Shown: positions 40,217 to 50,050, numbered from the stretch's first letter. The stretch: DNA of 64,000 nt from Paracidovorax oryzae ATCC 19882 (GCF_000687165.1 NZ_JMKU01000010.1:124001-188000), one strand, 5' to 3'. Translations and numbers: made by a program. Notes: generated from the sequence alone by a model not told the origin.

Positions 40217-41260
40217 TCAATCCATCCGGATGTTGCGGTCCTTGATCAGCGCGCCCCAGCGCGCCATTTCCTTGTCCAGGTGCGTGGCCAGTTGCGCGGG
40301 CGTGCTGCCGATGGGCTCGGCGCCGATGGCGTCGAAGCGGGCCTTGGTGTCCGGCTGCTTCATCGCGTCCAGCAGGGCGGCGTTGATCTTCTGCACGATG
40401 GGCGCGGGCGTGCCGGCCGGGGCGAACACGGCGAACCAGGGCGAGACCTCGTAGCCGGGCACGCCGGCTTCGGCGATGGTCGGCACGCCCGGCAACGCGG
40501 CCGATCGCTTGGCGCTGGTGACGCCCAGGGCGCGCAGCTTGCCGGACTGAATGTGCGGGGCGGCGGAGGTGATGCTGTCGAACATCAGGTCCACCTGCCC
40601 GCCCAGCATGTCGGTCATGGCCGGGCCGCTGCCCTTGTAGGGCACGTGCAGCAGGTTGAGCCTGGCCATGGAGGCGAACACCTCGCCGGCCAGGTGGATG
40701 GAGGTGCCGTTGCCGGCCGATGCGTAGGTGAGCTTGCCGGGCTCGCGCTTGGCGTGCGCGATGACGTCGGCCACCGTCTTGTCGGGGCTGTTGGCGTTGA
40801 CGACGAGCACGTTGGGCACGATGGCCAGCAGGCTGACGGGGGCGAAGTCCTTCACCGGGTCGTAGCTCAGCTTGGCGTAGAGCGCCTTGTTGGTGGCCAT
40901 GCCGATGGAGGTGATCATGATCGTGTAGCCGTCGGCCGGCGACTTGGCGACGGCGTCCGCGCCGATGTTGCCGCCCGCGCCGGGGCGGTTCTCGATCACG
41001 AAGGGCTGGCCCAGGGTGCGGCCGGCACGTTCGCCCAGGGTGCGGGCGATGACGTCCATGGCGCCGCCGGGCGGGAACGGAACGACCCAGCGGACGGGCT
41101 TGGAGGGCCATGCGGCGGCGTCGGCCTGCTGTGCATGGGCCGGCGCGGGCAGCACGCCCGCCAGGGCGGCTGCAGCAATGGCGCCCGCTGCGAGGGCCAG
41201 GGCGCTGCGGCGCGTGGTGGTGTGGGCGAACGGCAGGGCCTGGGCGCGGGTGGATGGCAT
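40217..41260 (-). CDS. Bug-family tripartite tricarboxylate transporter substrate-binding protein
   Basis: Periplasmic receptor of 347 residues. A long signal with a twin-arginine look (TTTRRSALALAAGAIAAAAL) leads to the Bug hallmark PVRWVVPFPPGGAMDVIAR and the motif GAGGNIGADAVAKSPADGYT. It lies downstream of the muconate-cycloisomerase-like gene on the same strand, so it probably supplies the substrate of that enzyme, perhaps a carboxylated lactone or aromatic breakdown product. No membrane subunits are present. Confidence 0.87.
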   Translation of the reverse strand: MPSTRAQALPFAHTTTRRSALALAAGAIAAAALAGVLPAPAHAQQADAAAWPSKPVRWVVPFPPGGAMDVIARTLGERAGRTLGQPFVIENRPGAGGNIGADAVAKSPADGYTIMITSIGMATNKALYAKLSYDPVKDFAPVSLLAIVPNVLVVNANSPDKTVADVIAHAKREPGKLTYASAGNGTSIHLAGEVFASMARLNLLHVPYKGSGPAMTDMLGGQVDLMFDSITSAAPHIQSGKLRALGVTSAKRSAALPGVPTIAEAGVPGYEVSPWFAVFAPAGTPAPIVQKINAALLDAMKQPDTKARFDAIGAEPIGSTPAQLATHLDKEMARWGALIKDRNIRMD

Positions 41261-41324
41261 GGGACTTGTCTCCGGATTTATGGGGTGTGATGAAGGATGG
41301 ATGGATGAAAGGACGGCGTGGGCG

Positions 41325-42536
41325 TCAGGCAGAGGGTGCGGCGGAGGTGGCCGCCGGGCGGCCCATGTCCACGTGCACGGGAGCGAGGCCTTCGCGGGCG
41401 CGGTCGAAGCGGTGCAGGGCCTCGGGCAGCACCTCCACCCCGAAGCCGGGGCCGTCGGGCAGCTGCAGCGCGAAGTCGCGCACGGCCATGGGCGTGGCGA
41501 CGATGTCGTTGACCAGCAGTTGCGGGCCGAACAGCTCGCAGTTGTGGTGCGTGCCGGGCAGGGTGGCGAAGACGTGGGCCGATGCGGCGCTGCCCAGCGA
41601 CGTTTCCAGCATGGTGCCGCCGTACCAGCCGATGTCCGCGGCCTCGGCCACGGCGGCCACGGCGCGGGTGCGCAGCAGGCCACCGTGCTTGGCCACCTTG
41701 AGCGAGAAGACATGGCAGGCGCCCTGCCGCGCCAGCAGCATGGCGTCCTGCGGCGTGCAGACGGTTTCGTCGGCCATCACCAGCGCGCCGGCGGGCAGAC
41801 CGGCGGTGAGCTGGCGCAGGGCCTCCACGTTCCATTGCGCGACAGGCTGCTCGATCAGGCTCACGCCCGCATCGATGAGCTGGGGCACGTAGCGGCGCGC
41901 GGTGTTGCCGTCCCAGGCCTGGTTGATGTCCACCGTCATGTCGGCGCGCCCGTCCAGGCCGCGCGCGATGCGGGTGACATGGGCCACATCGTCCTGCGGG
42001 GCGCGCGCGCCGATCTTGAGCTTGAAGATGCGGTGGCGGCGCGCGGCCAGCATGCGCTCGGCCTCTTCCACGTCGCGCGCGGAATCGCCGCTGGCGAGCG
42101 TCCAGGCCAGCGGCAGGCTCTCGTGCCGCTTGCCGCCCAGCAGTTGCCAGGCGGGCAGGCCCAGGGAACGGGCCACGGCGTCGATGGCGGCCATTTCCAC
42201 GGCGCTCTTGGCGAAGCGGTTGCCCTTGCAGACGGCGTCCATGCGCGACAGCAGTTGCTCGAAGCGGCCCGCGTCCTGCCCGGTCACGGCCGGGCCCAGG
42301 TACTGCGTGATGGCGTGCAGGATGGTCTCGGGCGACTCCTCGTTCCACGACGGGCCGCCGATGGTGGCGGCCTCGCCGAAGCCGCAGGCCCCGTCCGCCA
42401 GCCACAGCTGCACCACCACCGGGCTCTGGCGGTGGATGGCGCCGAAGGAGAACTTGTGCGGCCGGATGGTGGGGATGTCGAGGATGCGCGCCTCGATGCG
42501 CTCGATGCGCAGGCCGGCGGAAGAAATGGCGGTCAT
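41325..42536 (-). CDS. Muconate cycloisomerase-type enolase superfamily enzyme
   Basis: Enzyme of 403 residues in the mandelate racemase/muconate lactonizing family. The catalytic KxK is in IFKLKIG (near 177); metal ligands are Asp in TVDINQAWD, Glu in SLIEQPV and Asp in VMADETV; the second catalytic Lys is in FSLKVAKHGG. This fits the cis,cis-muconate cycloisomerase group of the beta-ketoadipate pathway, though other acid-sugar or lactone substrates remain possible because catA/catC are not adjacent. It is divergent from a LysR gene with a palindromic operator between them, the arrangement seen for catB and catR/catM. Confidence 0.85.
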   Translation of the reverse strand: MTAISSAGLRIERIEARILDIPTIRPHKFSFGAIHRQSPVVVQLWLADGACGFGEAATIGGPSWNEESPETILHAITQYLGPAVTGQDAGRFEQLLSRMDAVCKGNRFAKSAVEMAAIDAVARSLGLPAWQLLGGKRHESLPLAWTLASGDSARDVEEAERMLAARRHRIFKLKIGARAPQDDVAHVTRIARGLDGRADMTVDINQAWDGNTARRYVPQLIDAGVSLIEQPVAQWNVEALRQLTAGLPAGALVMADETVCTPQDAMLLARQGACHVFSLKVAKHGGLLRTRAVAAVAEAADIGWYGGTMLETSLGSAASAHVFATLPGTHHNCELFGPQLLVNDIVATPMAVRDFALQLPDGPGFGVEVLPEALHRFDRAREGLAPVHVDMGRPAATSAAPSA

Positions 42537-42594
42537 GGGCGCCACCTTATCCCGGAGAAAGCCTGCGATCCAATGGTATATATGACACGATTCA

Positions 42595-42609
42595 TTCGAC
42601 AGCATCGAA
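42595..42609. promoter_or_regulatory. LysR T-N11-A palindrome
   Basis: TTCGACAGCATCGAA is a perfect 5-bp-arm inverted repeat with a T-N11-A core, between the divergent cycloisomerase gene (start 42536) and the LysR gene (start 42661). Confidence 0.6.
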
Positions 42610-42660
42610 CGATAATCCGGATCTTTCCGCGACCCTTTCCCCCCTTCACCAGGAGCCGCC

Positions 42661-43599
42661 ATGGAACTGCGCCAGCTGCGCTATTTCCTGAGCGTGGCCG
42701 AGACCGAGCACCTCACGCAGTCGGCCGACGCGCTCTTCGTCACCCAGTCCACCCTGTCGCACGGCCTGCGGCAGCTGGAGGCCGAGCTGGGCCTGCCGCT
42801 GTTCGACCGGCTGGGGCGGGGGCTGAAGCTCTCGCAGGCCGGCATGGCGTTCCGCAGCCACGCGGCACGCGCGCTGCAGGAGCTGGAGGCCGGCCGCATG
42901 GCGCTGGCCGACATGGCGGGGCTGCAGGCGGGCACGCTCACCGTGGGCGTGATTCCCACCTTCCTCACGCACCTGGTGCCGGACGCGGTGGCCGCCTTCA
43001 GTGCGGATTACCCGGGCGTGCAGGTAGTGGTGCGCGACCTGCGCGGCGGCCCGATCGAAGAGCAGTTGATCGCCGGCCGGCTGGACGTGGGAATCTCCTT
43101 CCACCCCGCGCACCGCGAGGAGATCGAGGCCGAGCCGCTGTTCGAGGAGCGCCTGCAGCTGGTGGTGCACGCGGGCCACGCGCTGGCGCGCCGCCGCAGC
43201 CTGCGCATGCGCGAGTTGGCCGGCGTGCCGCTGGCGCTGCTGCCGCAGAGTTTCGCGACACGCCGCATGATCGACGCGGCCTTCGCCCAGGCCGGCGTGG
43301 CGCCCGTGGTGCGGGTGGAGATGGAATCGGTGGACGCGCTGCTGCACGCATGCCGCAGTGGCCCGCTGGCCACCATCGCGGCCGAGCGGGCAGCGGGCCA
43401 GGCCGGGCCGGGCATGCGCGCGATCACGCTGACCGAACCCGCCACCGTGCGCCGTGCGGGCGTGCTGTGGCGCCGGGGTGCATCGCGCAGCGCGGCGGCG
43501 CGGGAGTTCGTGGCGCGGTTGCGGCCGGTGGCGGGCACCCGCGCCGCTGCTGCTGTTGCCGCCACTCGGCAGGCAGCGTGCCGGACAATGCAGCAATGA
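42661..43599 (+). CDS. LysR-family regulator of the cycloisomerase operon (CatM/CynR-like)
   Basis: Regulator of 312 residues starting MELRQLRYFLSVAETEHLTQ, with the typical winged helix (ALFVTQSTLSHGLRQLEAEL) and an effector domain from about 90 (GTLTVGVIPTFLTHLVPD). The Ala/Arg-rich last 25 residues are unusual. The start lies 124 bp from the divergent cycloisomerase gene. Its stop overlaps the next start as ATGA. Confidence 0.88.
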   Translation: MELRQLRYFLSVAETEHLTQSADALFVTQSTLSHGLRQLEAELGLPLFDRLGRGLKLSQAGMAFRSHAARALQELEAGRMALADMAGLQAGTLTVGVIPTFLTHLVPDAVAAFSADYPGVQVVVRDLRGGPIEEQLIAGRLDVGISFHPAHREEIEAEPLFEERLQLVVHAGHALARRRSLRMRELAGVPLALLPQSFATRRMIDAAFAQAGVAPVVRVEMESVDALLHACRSGPLATIAAERAAGQAGPGMRAITLTEPATVRRAGVLWRRGASRSAAAREFVARLRPVAGTRAAAAVAATRQAACRTMQQ

Positions 43600-44111
43600 A
43601 CGACTCTCCCCTGCAGAAGACCGCCGAGGCATCGCCCGACAACCACGACGCACCCATCCAGGAAGCGCGCCTGTGGAGCGATGGCCGCTGGACGGCCGAA
43701 GTGATCAAGAACGAGGACGACGACGGCTGGGCCGTGGCCATGACGCTGCGCGGCGAATCCGAGCCGGCGCTGGTGGGCCCGTGGACGATGGGCCGCGACA
43801 AGAAGAACCCCAAGCCGCTGGACGTGGCGGCCTTCCACACGCTGGTCAAGACCGCCTCCGAGGTGCTGCGCCGCCACGAGCAGCAACTGCATGCGCAGTT
43901 GCACAAGGAGGTGGCCGTGGGTGCCGGGGCGGACCTCGTCCGGGTGGCGCTGCGCATCGTGCCGGACGAGGAATATCCGTATGCCGTGCTGACGGCGCAC
44001 GACGCCGCAGGGCAGTTGCTGGGCGAGGCGCGCGTGGAGGCGAACTTCAAGCTCGGCCAGGCCAGCGCCCAGGCCTGGATCGAGAGCGATTATTCGTCCC
44101 GGGGACGGTAG
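43596..44111 (+). CDS. Conserved-looking hypothetical protein
   Basis: Protein of 171 residues, acidic at the start (SPLQKTAEASPDNHDAP), with a beta-rich N-terminal half (ARLWSDGRWTAEVIKNEDDD, VAMTLRGESEPALVGPWTMG) and a helical then beta C-terminal half (TLVKTASEVLRRHEQQLHAQ, VRVALRIVPDEEYPYAVLTA). There is no signal peptide or named family. The ATG overlaps the LysR stop by 4 bp, so it is translationally coupled to it. It converges on amiE. Confidence 0.65.
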   Translation: MNDSPLQKTAEASPDNHDAPIQEARLWSDGRWTAEVIKNEDDDGWAVAMTLRGESEPALVGPWTMGRDKKNPKPLDVAAFHTLVKTASEVLRRHEQQLHAQLHKEVAVGAGADLVRVALRIVPDEEYPYAVLTAHDAAGQLLGEARVEANFKLGQASAQAWIESDYSSRGR

Positions 44112-44126
44112 GCGCTGCCGTGCGCG

Positions 44127-45161
44127 TCAGGACTCTGATGCGCCATGCGGTATGCCCTCGATCGGGCATTGCGGCGTGCCCACGGTGCCGCGCGTGACGG
44201 CCTCGGCCGTGCGGCGCGCGGCGCCCGGGTCGGTCACCCACTGGCGGTAGAAGCCGTAGGGGCAATCCGCCACGCCCTGGTCGCCCTCGCCCGAGTTCAG
44301 CAGGCCGGTGTAGCCCCGGTGCATCAGCTTGAACAGGTGGTTCTCGCTCTGGCCGTGGCGGCGGAAGTCACGGATCAGGTGCTTGGAGAGCGCGGCGTAC
44401 TGCACGCCCATTTCCTCCTCGCCGCATTCGCCCAGCGTGCGGCCGTCGAAGCCGATCAGCGCGCTGTGGCCGAAGTAGCTGTACACGCCGTCGAAGCCGG
44501 CCGCATTGGCCACGGCCACGTAGCTGTTGTTGGCGAAGGCCATGGCCTTGCTCATCAGGATCTGCTGCTCCTTGGCCGGATACATGTAGCCCTGGCAGCG
44601 CACGATGAGTTCCGCGCCCTGCATGGCGCAGTCGCGCCAGATCTCGGGGTAGTTGCCGTCGTCGCAGATGATGAGGCTGATCTTCAGGCCCTTGGGGCCG
44701 TCGGTGACGTAGGTGCGGTCGCCCGGATACCAGCCCTCGATGGGCGTCCACGGCATGATCTTGCGGTACTTCTGCACGATCTCGCCCTGGTCGTTCATGA
44801 GGATGAGCGTGTTGTAGGGCACCTTGCGCGGGTGCTCCTCGTGCCGCTCGCCGGTGAGCGAGAACACGCCCCACACCTTGGCCTTGCGGCAGGCGGCGGC
44901 GAAGATCTCGGTCTCCTCGCCAGGGATGGTGGCGGCGGTATCCATCATCTCCTGCCGGTCGTACATGATGCCGTGGGTGCTGTATTCGGGGAAGATGACC
45001 AGGTCCATGCCCGGCAGGCCGGCCTTCATGCCGACCAGCATGCCGGCGATCCTGCGGGCGTTGTCCAGCACCTCGGCCCGGGTGTGCAGCCGGGGCATCT
45101 TGTAGTTGACGACCGCGACGCCGACGGTGTCGTCGCTGCTCGAAATATCGCCGTGGATCAT
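44127..45161 (-). CDS. amiE: Aliphatic amidase
   Basis: Nitrilase-superfamily enzyme of 344 residues that hydrolyses short aliphatic amides to the acid and ammonia. The Glu-Lys-Cys triad is intact: Glu in [10 protein letters not shown] (near 59), Lys in [10 protein letters not shown] (near 134) and Cys in [11 protein letters not shown] (near 166). Length and sequence follow AmiE of Pseudomonas closely. It is the last gene of the minus-strand amide operon behind the ABC importer, formamidase and fmdB genes, giving cells nitrogen from acetamide or propionamide. Confidence 0.93.
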   Translation of the reverse strand: MIHGDISSSDDTVGVAVVNYKMPRLHTRAEVLDNARRIAGMLVGMKAGLPGMDLVIFPEYSTHGIMYDRQEMMDTAATIPGEETEIFAAACRKAKVWGVFSLTGERHEEHPRKVPYNTLILMNDQGEIVQKYRKIMPWTPIEGWYPGDRTYVTDGPKGLKISLIICDDGNYPEIWRDCAMQGAELIVRCQGYMYPAKEQQILMSKAMAFANNSYVAVANAAGFDGVYSYFGHSALIGFDGRTLGECGEEEMGVQYAALSKHLIRDFRRHGQSENHLFKLMHRGYTGLLNSGEGDQGVADCPYGFYRQWVTDPGAARRTAEAVTRGTVGTPQCPIEGIPHGASES

Positions 45162-45229
45162 GGCGCGGGCTCCTGGGAAAACGGTGAATCGATGACGAGA
45201 GAGAAGAAAAGGCCGTCCGTGCGCCGCGC

Positions 45230-45598
45230 TCAGTGGCTGATCATCCAGGGCCGTTTGGACGGAAAAGCCTTGGCGCCGTTGGCGGCGGTGACGGTGGCGC
45301 TGCGCTTCGCCCCACCTCCGCCGCCGCTGCAGCAGCCGCAGCCCGCGGGGTGGCGCAGCCGGCCGTAGCCGCCGGCGTCGGTGTCGCGCGAGGAGCGCGG
45401 CGCGTGGCGGGCGCGTTCGTTGGTGTCGTGGGCGCGGCGCTGGTCCGGGCCCAGGCAGGCCAGCCGCGGCGCGCTGGCGAACACGCGGGGCGACGGCGCG
45501 CCGCAGTCCGGGCAGGCGGCGGGCTCGTTGCGCTGGGCCAAGCTGCGCAGCGCGTCGAAGCCGCCGCAGTCCGCGCAGTGGTAGTCGTAGGTGGGCAT
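45230..45598 (-). CDS. fmdB: FmdB-family zinc ribbon protein
   Basis: Protein of 122 residues. The N-terminal zinc ribbon [20 protein letters not shown] ... [13 protein letters not shown] has two CxxC pairs, as in the putative regulatory protein FmdB of Methylophilus. The C-terminal half is Arg/Gly rich with [10 protein letters not shown], a possible second metal site. It lies between formamidase and amidase genes, as in known fmd clusters. The ATG at 45598 starts the ribbon; the open frame upstream is antisense read-through of fmdA. Confidence 0.85.
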   Translation of the reverse strand: MPTYDYHCADCGGFDALRSLAQRNEPAACPDCGAPSPRVFASAPRLACLGPDQRRAHDTNERARHAPRSSRDTDAGGYGRLRHPAGCGCCSGGGGGAKRSATVTAANGAKAFPSKRPWMISH

Positions 45599-45633
45599 CT
45601 GCGGCCTCCTCGTCTGTTCTTCGGTGCGCGCGC

Positions 45634-46860
45634 TCAGGCGAGGTCGGGCGACAGGGGCATGTCGATGCTGCCGTCCAGCATCTTCACGGGGCCGCTGGCG
45701 CTCGGGTTGATGTCGAAGTCGAAGATCTGCGTGGGCAGCCAGAGCGTGGCGCAGGCGTTGGGCACGTCCACCACACCGCTGATGTGGCCCTGCACCGGGG
45801 CCGTGCCGAGGATGGAATAGGCCTGCGCGCCGCTGTAGCCGAACTTCTTCAGGTATTCGATGGCGTTCAGGCAGGCCTGGCGGTAGGCCACGTTCACGTC
45901 CAGGTAGTACTGCTTGCCGGCCTCGTCCACCGAGATGCCCTCGAAGATCAGGTAGTCGTTGTAGGTGGGCACGATGGGGCTGGGCTTGAAGATCGGGTTC
46001 TTGATGCCGTACTTGGCCATGCCGCCCTTGATGAGCGTGACCTTCATATGCACCCAGCCCGCCATCTCGATCGCGCCGCAGAAGGTGATCTCGCCGTCGC
46101 CCTGGCTGAAGTGCAGGTCGCCCACGCTCAGGCCCGCGCCGTCCACATAGACCGGGAAATACACCTTCGCGCCGCGCGAGAGGTCCTTGATGTCGCAGTT
46201 GCCGCCGTGCTCGCGCGGCGGCACGGTGCGGGCGGCCTCGGCGGCGGCCCTGTCGCGCGCCTCGCCCTGCATGCGGCCCATGTGCGCGGTGCCGGGCGAA
46301 GGCGGGTTGGCCAGACCCGCGGTGGGGTCGCTGTCGATCAGCTGCTGCTCGCGGGCGTTCCACTGGTCGAGCATGGCCCGGTCGGGCAGGCAGCCGATCA
46401 GGCCGGGGTGGATCAGGCCCGCGAAGTTCACGCCGGGGATGTGGCGCGAGCTGGTGAACATGCCCTTGAAGTCCCAGATGGACTTCTGCGCCTCGGGGAA
46501 GTGCTCGGTCAGGAAGCCGCCGCCGTTCTTCTTGGAGAAGAAGCCGTTGAAGCCCCAGAGGCTGTCCTGCTTGGCGCCGATGTCCAGCAGGTCCACGACG
46601 AGCAGGTCGCCCGGCTCCGCGCCCTTCACGCCCACCGGGCCGGAGAGGTAGTGCACGGTGGTGAGGTCGATGTCGCGCACGTCGTCGGCGCTGTCGTTGT
46701 TCTTGATGAAGCCGCCAGTCCAGTCGAAGGTCTCCAGGATGAAGTCGTCGCCCGGGTTGACCCAGCAGGTCATCGGAATGTCCGGATGCCAGCGGTTGTG
46801 GATGTTCTCGTTCTCGGTGGGCGACTTCGTGAGGTCGACTTTGATGAGGGTGTCGGTCAT
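45634..46860 (-). CDS. fmdA: Formamidase
   Basis: Acetamidase/formamidase family enzyme of 408 residues that turns formamide into formate and ammonia. Signature segments: [76 protein letters not shown] and the [20 protein letters not shown] motif. It lies 27 bp from the urtE-type ATPase gene and is clearly in the same operon. Confidence 0.93.
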   Translation of the reverse strand: MTDTLIKVDLTKSPTENENIHNRWHPDIPMTCWVNPGDDFILETFDWTGGFIKNNDSADDVRDIDLTTVHYLSGPVGVKGAEPGDLLVVDLLDIGAKQDSLWGFNGFFSKKNGGGFLTEHFPEAQKSIWDFKGMFTSSRHIPGVNFAGLIHPGLIGCLPDRAMLDQWNAREQQLIDSDPTAGLANPPSPGTAHMGRMQGEARDRAAAEAARTVPPREHGGNCDIKDLSRGAKVYFPVYVDGAGLSVGDLHFSQGDGEITFCGAIEMAGWVHMKVTLIKGGMAKYGIKNPIFKPSPIVPTYNDYLIFEGISVDEAGKQYYLDVNVAYRQACLNAIEYLKKFGYSGAQAYSILGTAPVQGHISGVVDVPNACATLWLPTQIFDFDINPSASGPVKMLDGSIDMPLSPDLA

Positions 46861-46887
46861 GGCGGGCTCCTTGGGTTTGGATGGTGG

Positions 46888-47577
46888 TCAGACGGAGAGG
46901 TAGGACTTGATGCGCTGCTGGTCGGTGTCGGCGCGGGTGGTCTCGTGCACCAGGCGGCCGCCCTCGATGACGAAGAGCCGGTCCGCCACGTCCATCGCGA
47001 AGCTCAGCACCTGCTCGGACACGACGATGGTGAGCTGGCGCATCTTTCGGATCTCGTTGAGGGCCTTGGCGATGTCCTTGATGATCGAAGGCTGGATGCC
47101 CTCGGTGGGTTCGTCGAGCAGCAGCACCTTGGGGTCGGTGACGAGGGCGCGGGCGATGGCCAGTTGCTGCTGCTGGCCGCCGGAGAGGTTGCCGCCCTTG
47201 CGGCGGCGCATGTCCCAGAGCACGGGGAAGAGCGCGTAGATCTCGTCGGGGATGCGCTTGTCTTTGGCGTTTTCCAGGCCGGTCTGGATGTTCTCTTCCA
47301 CGGTGAGGGTGGGGAAGATCATGCGGCCCTGGGGGACGTAGGCGATGCCCTTGGCGACGCGGCGAAAGCTCTCGTCGCGCGTGACGTCCTGGTCCGCGAC
47401 GCGGATGCTGCCGCTTTTGGTGGGGAGCACGCCCATCAGGCTCTTGAACAGCGTGGTCTTGCCCATGCCGTTGCGACCCATGATGGCGACGGTTTCGTTG
47501 GCATGGCCTTCGAACGAGATGCCGTGCAGGGCCTCGCTCTGGCCGTAGGCGACGTGGAGGTCGGTGACTTTCAGCAT
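46888..47577 (-). CDS. urtE: Urea/amide ABC transporter ATP-binding protein UrtE
   Basis: ATPase of 229 residues (LivF type) with Walker A GRNGMGKTT, signature LSGGQQQQLAIARAL, Walker B VLLLDEPTEGIQPSI and the VSEQVLSFAMDVADR H-region variant typical of UrtE. It is one of two ATPases of the importer. It is separated from urtD by 430 bp containing an inverted-repeat element, yet remains on the same strand. Confidence 0.9.
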   Translation of the reverse strand: MLKVTDLHVAYGQSEALHGISFEGHANETVAIMGRNGMGKTTLFKSLMGVLPTKSGSIRVADQDVTRDESFRRVAKGIAYVPQGRMIFPTLTVEENIQTGLENAKDKRIPDEIYALFPVLWDMRRRKGGNLSGGQQQQLAIARALVTDPKVLLLDEPTEGIQPSIIKDIAKALNEIRKMRQLTIVVSEQVLSFAMDVADRLFVIEGGRLVHETTRADTDQQRIKSYLSV

Positions 47578-47720
47578 GGGATCGCTCCTGGGGGGTGCTC
47601 TGGGGTGCTTGGTACGTCGTCGGCGCGGGTGTGCTTGCTCTGCGTTGTTTCAGTCGCCATCGCTGCAGAGTTCTTGATGTGCGGGATGGGCGCCCGGGCC
47701 GGGATCGCCGGGTGGCCCCT

Positions 47721-47906
47721 TCCGCGAATGTCCCCCGGCTTCGCCTCCTCCTTTATTTCGCTGCAGGGGCCACCCGGCACTCCCGGCCAGTTCACCGCTC
47801 TGCCTTGCCGGCCATGGAGAAGGCGCGGCGCTGTTTGCCCGTGGTGGTGGCATGCCCCGCGCAGCGAAATAAAGGAGGAGGCCGCAGGCCGGGGGACATT
47901 CGCGGA
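47721..47906. repeat. Long inverted-repeat element between urtE and urtD
   Basis: Two arms of 44-46 bp (47721-47764 and 47861-47906) are inverted copies: TCCGCGAATGTCCCCC and CTCCTCCTTTATTTCGCTGC are identical in both, differing only in the middle (GGCTTCGC versus GGCCTGCGGC). Weaker similarity extends outward into GGCATGCCCC-type flanks. The loop is 96 bp. The rest of the 430-bp gap (47578-48007) holds no gene. It looks like a dispersed intergenic repeat and may act as an RNA hairpin affecting the balance of urtD and urtE. Confidence 0.75.
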
Positions 47907-48007
47907 GCGGGGCATGCCGCCGCCACGGGCCACCCCGGAAGCACGCTGTGCGCAGCCCTCGTTCCGGCACCAGAGCAAACAGGACAACCGTCGTTCGCAC
48001 CGCATGC

Positions 48008-48751
48008 TCAATGCCCCAGGTACACGTCGATGACCTTCGGATCGGCCTGCACCTTGTCCATCGGCCCCTCGGCCAGAATCTTTCCCTGGTGCATCACCGT
48101 CACCTTGTGCGCGATGCGCTTGACGAACTCCATGTCGTGCTCGATCACGATCACCGCGCGGTTGCGGCAGATGCGCTCCAGCAGCTCCGCCGTCAGCTCC
48201 CGTTCGCGTGCGCTCATTCCCGCGATCGGCTCGTCCAGCATCAGCAGCTCCGGCTCCTGCATCAGCAGCATGCCGATCTCCAGCCACTGCTTCTGCCCGT
48301 GCGATAGCAGGCCGGCCTCGGTCTCCAGGCGGCCGGCCAGGCCGATGTCCTCGGCCACGGCCTGCACGCGTTCCTTCACCGCGCTGGTGCAGCGGAAGGC
48401 CAGCGCGCCGAACACGGTGCGGCCCGTGGGATACGACACCTCCAGGTTCTGGAAGACCGACAGGTTCTCGTAGATGGACGGCGTCTGGAACTTGCGGCCG
48501 ATGCCCAGGCGCACGCGTTGGTGCTCGGCCATGCGCGTCAGCTCCTCGTTCTTGAACTTGATGCTGCCGCCGGTGGCGCGCGTCTTGCCGCAGATGAGGT
48601 CCAGCAGCGTGGTCTTGCCCGCGCCGTTGGGGCCGATGATCACGCGCAGCTCGTTCTTGTCCACGTACAGCGTGAGGTTGTCGATGGCCTTGAAGCCGTC
48701 GAAGGAGACGGTGAGGTCTTCCACGGCGAGGGCGAAGTCGGTGTTGCTCAT
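48008..48751 (-). CDS. urtD: Urea/amide ABC transporter ATP-binding protein UrtD
   Basis: ATPase of 247 residues (LivG type): Walker A GPNGAGKTT, Q-loop RKFQTPSIYENLSV, signature LSHGQKQWLEIGMLL (the SHGQKQW form is typical of UrtD), Walker B LLMLDEPIAGMS and the H-loop VIEHDMEFVKRI. It begins 28 bp after urtC. Confidence 0.92.
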   Translation of the reverse strand: MSNTDFALAVEDLTVSFDGFKAIDNLTLYVDKNELRVIIGPNGAGKTTLLDLICGKTRATGGSIKFKNEELTRMAEHQRVRLGIGRKFQTPSIYENLSVFQNLEVSYPTGRTVFGALAFRCTSAVKERVQAVAEDIGLAGRLETEAGLLSHGQKQWLEIGMLLMQEPELLMLDEPIAGMSARERELTAELLERICRNRAVIVIEHDMEFVKRIAHKVTVMHQGKILAEGPMDKVQADPKVIDVYLGH

Positions 48752-48779
48752 GGATGGGGCTCCTGCGCGGTGGTGGTGT

Positions 48780-50000
48780 TCAGACGCCCTGGTGGCGCGT
48801 GCCCTGGGGCAGCGGCGCGCCGGCGGGGGCGGCCAGGGCAGAGGGCTGCGGCTCGGCGGCTGGGGCCTGCGCGGGCCATGGCGCCGGCGAAGGCGCGGGC
48901 ACGGCGGCGCGGCGCAGGGCCTCGCGGCGGCCCTTCCACCAGGGCACGATGCGCTCTTCCCACACGCCGGCCAGCCCCATCGGGAAGGCCATGGTCACGC
49001 CGATGAAGAGCGCCGCCATGAGGAACAGCCACAGGTCCGGAAAGCTCTCGGAAAAGTACGTCTTGCCCGCGTTGACCAGCAGCGCGCCATAGACCGCGCC
49101 CACCAGGCTCATGCGCCCGCCCACGGCGGCGTAGATCACCATCTCGATGGACGGCACGATGCCCACGAAGCTCGGCGACATGAAGCCCACCTGCAGCGTG
49201 AACAGCGCGCCGCCGATGCCCGAGAGCGCCGCCGCCAGGCAGAAGGTGAAGACCTTGAAATTGGCCACGTCGTAGCCCGAGAAGCGCACGCGGTCTTCCT
49301 TGTCGCGCATGGCCAGCAGCAGCGTGCCCAGCTTGCTCGTCTGGACGTAGCGGCACAGCACGATGGAGGCCACCAGCAGCACCACGCACACGTAGTAGAG
49401 GACGATCTTGGCGCTGTCGGTGCGCGTGTCCCAGCCCCAGAGGGTCTTGAGGTCGGTCATGCCGTTCACGCCGCCCGTGTAGCCCTGCTGGCCGATGATG
49501 AGCACTGTGCAGATCAGGGCCACGGCCTGCGTGATGATGGCGAAATACACGCCGCCCACGCGGCGCTTGAACATGGCGAAGCTGACGATCCAGGCCAGCA
49601 GCGTGGGCAGCACCACGACGGCCGCCAGCGCGAACGGCAGGCTCTTGAACGGCACCCAGAACGAGGGCAGCGCGGTGATCTGGTTCCAGTCCATGAAGTC
49701 CGGAATGCCGGGCGTGGACTGGATCTTGGTGCTGACCGGGTCGGAGGCTTCGAGCTTCAGGAACATCGCCATGGCGTAGCCGCCCAGGCCGAAGAACACG
49801 CCCTGCCCCAGGCTCAGCACGCCGCCGTAACCCCACACCATCACCAGGCCGATGGCGACGAAGGCGTAGGTGAGGTACTTGCCCACCAGGTTGAGGCGGA
49901 AGACGTCGAGGGCCAGCGGCAGGACCACGGCCAGCAGCACGGTGAGCAGCACCAGGCTGGCGAGCTGGTAGCGCTGGACCCAGGCTTTGAGGGCGTTCAT
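48780..50000 (-). CDS. urtC: Urea/amide ABC transporter permease UrtC
   Basis: LivM-type permease of 406 residues with about ten helices: GKYLTYAFVAIGLVMVWGYG, GVLSLGQGVFFGLGGYAMAM, FKRRVGGVYFAIITQAVALI and the loop LAMRDKEDRVRFSGYDV. The C-terminal 50 residues are Ala/Pro rich and probably unstructured. The start at 50000 follows GGGAGGAC-type sequence on the other strand only weakly, but begins the conserved hydrophobic region. It is cotranscribed with urtB. Confidence 0.9.
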   Translation of the reverse strand: MNALKAWVQRYQLASLVLLTVLLAVVLPLALDVFRLNLVGKYLTYAFVAIGLVMVWGYGGVLSLGQGVFFGLGGYAMAMFLKLEASDPVSTKIQSTPGIPDFMDWNQITALPSFWVPFKSLPFALAAVVVLPTLLAWIVSFAMFKRRVGGVYFAIITQAVALICTVLIIGQQGYTGGVNGMTDLKTLWGWDTRTDSAKIVLYYVCVVLLVASIVLCRYVQTSKLGTLLLAMRDKEDRVRFSGYDVANFKVFTFCLAAALSGIGGALFTLQVGFMSPSFVGIVPSIEMVIYAAVGGRMSLVGAVYGALLVNAGKTYFSESFPDLWLFLMAALFIGVTMAFPMGLAGVWEERIVPWWKGRREALRRAAVPAPSPAPWPAQAPAAEPQPSALAAPAGAPLPQGTRHQGV

Positions 50001-50050
50001 GGGAGGACTCCGGTGGATGCGGACGGGAAGGAACGGCAGGGAGCGGCGCG

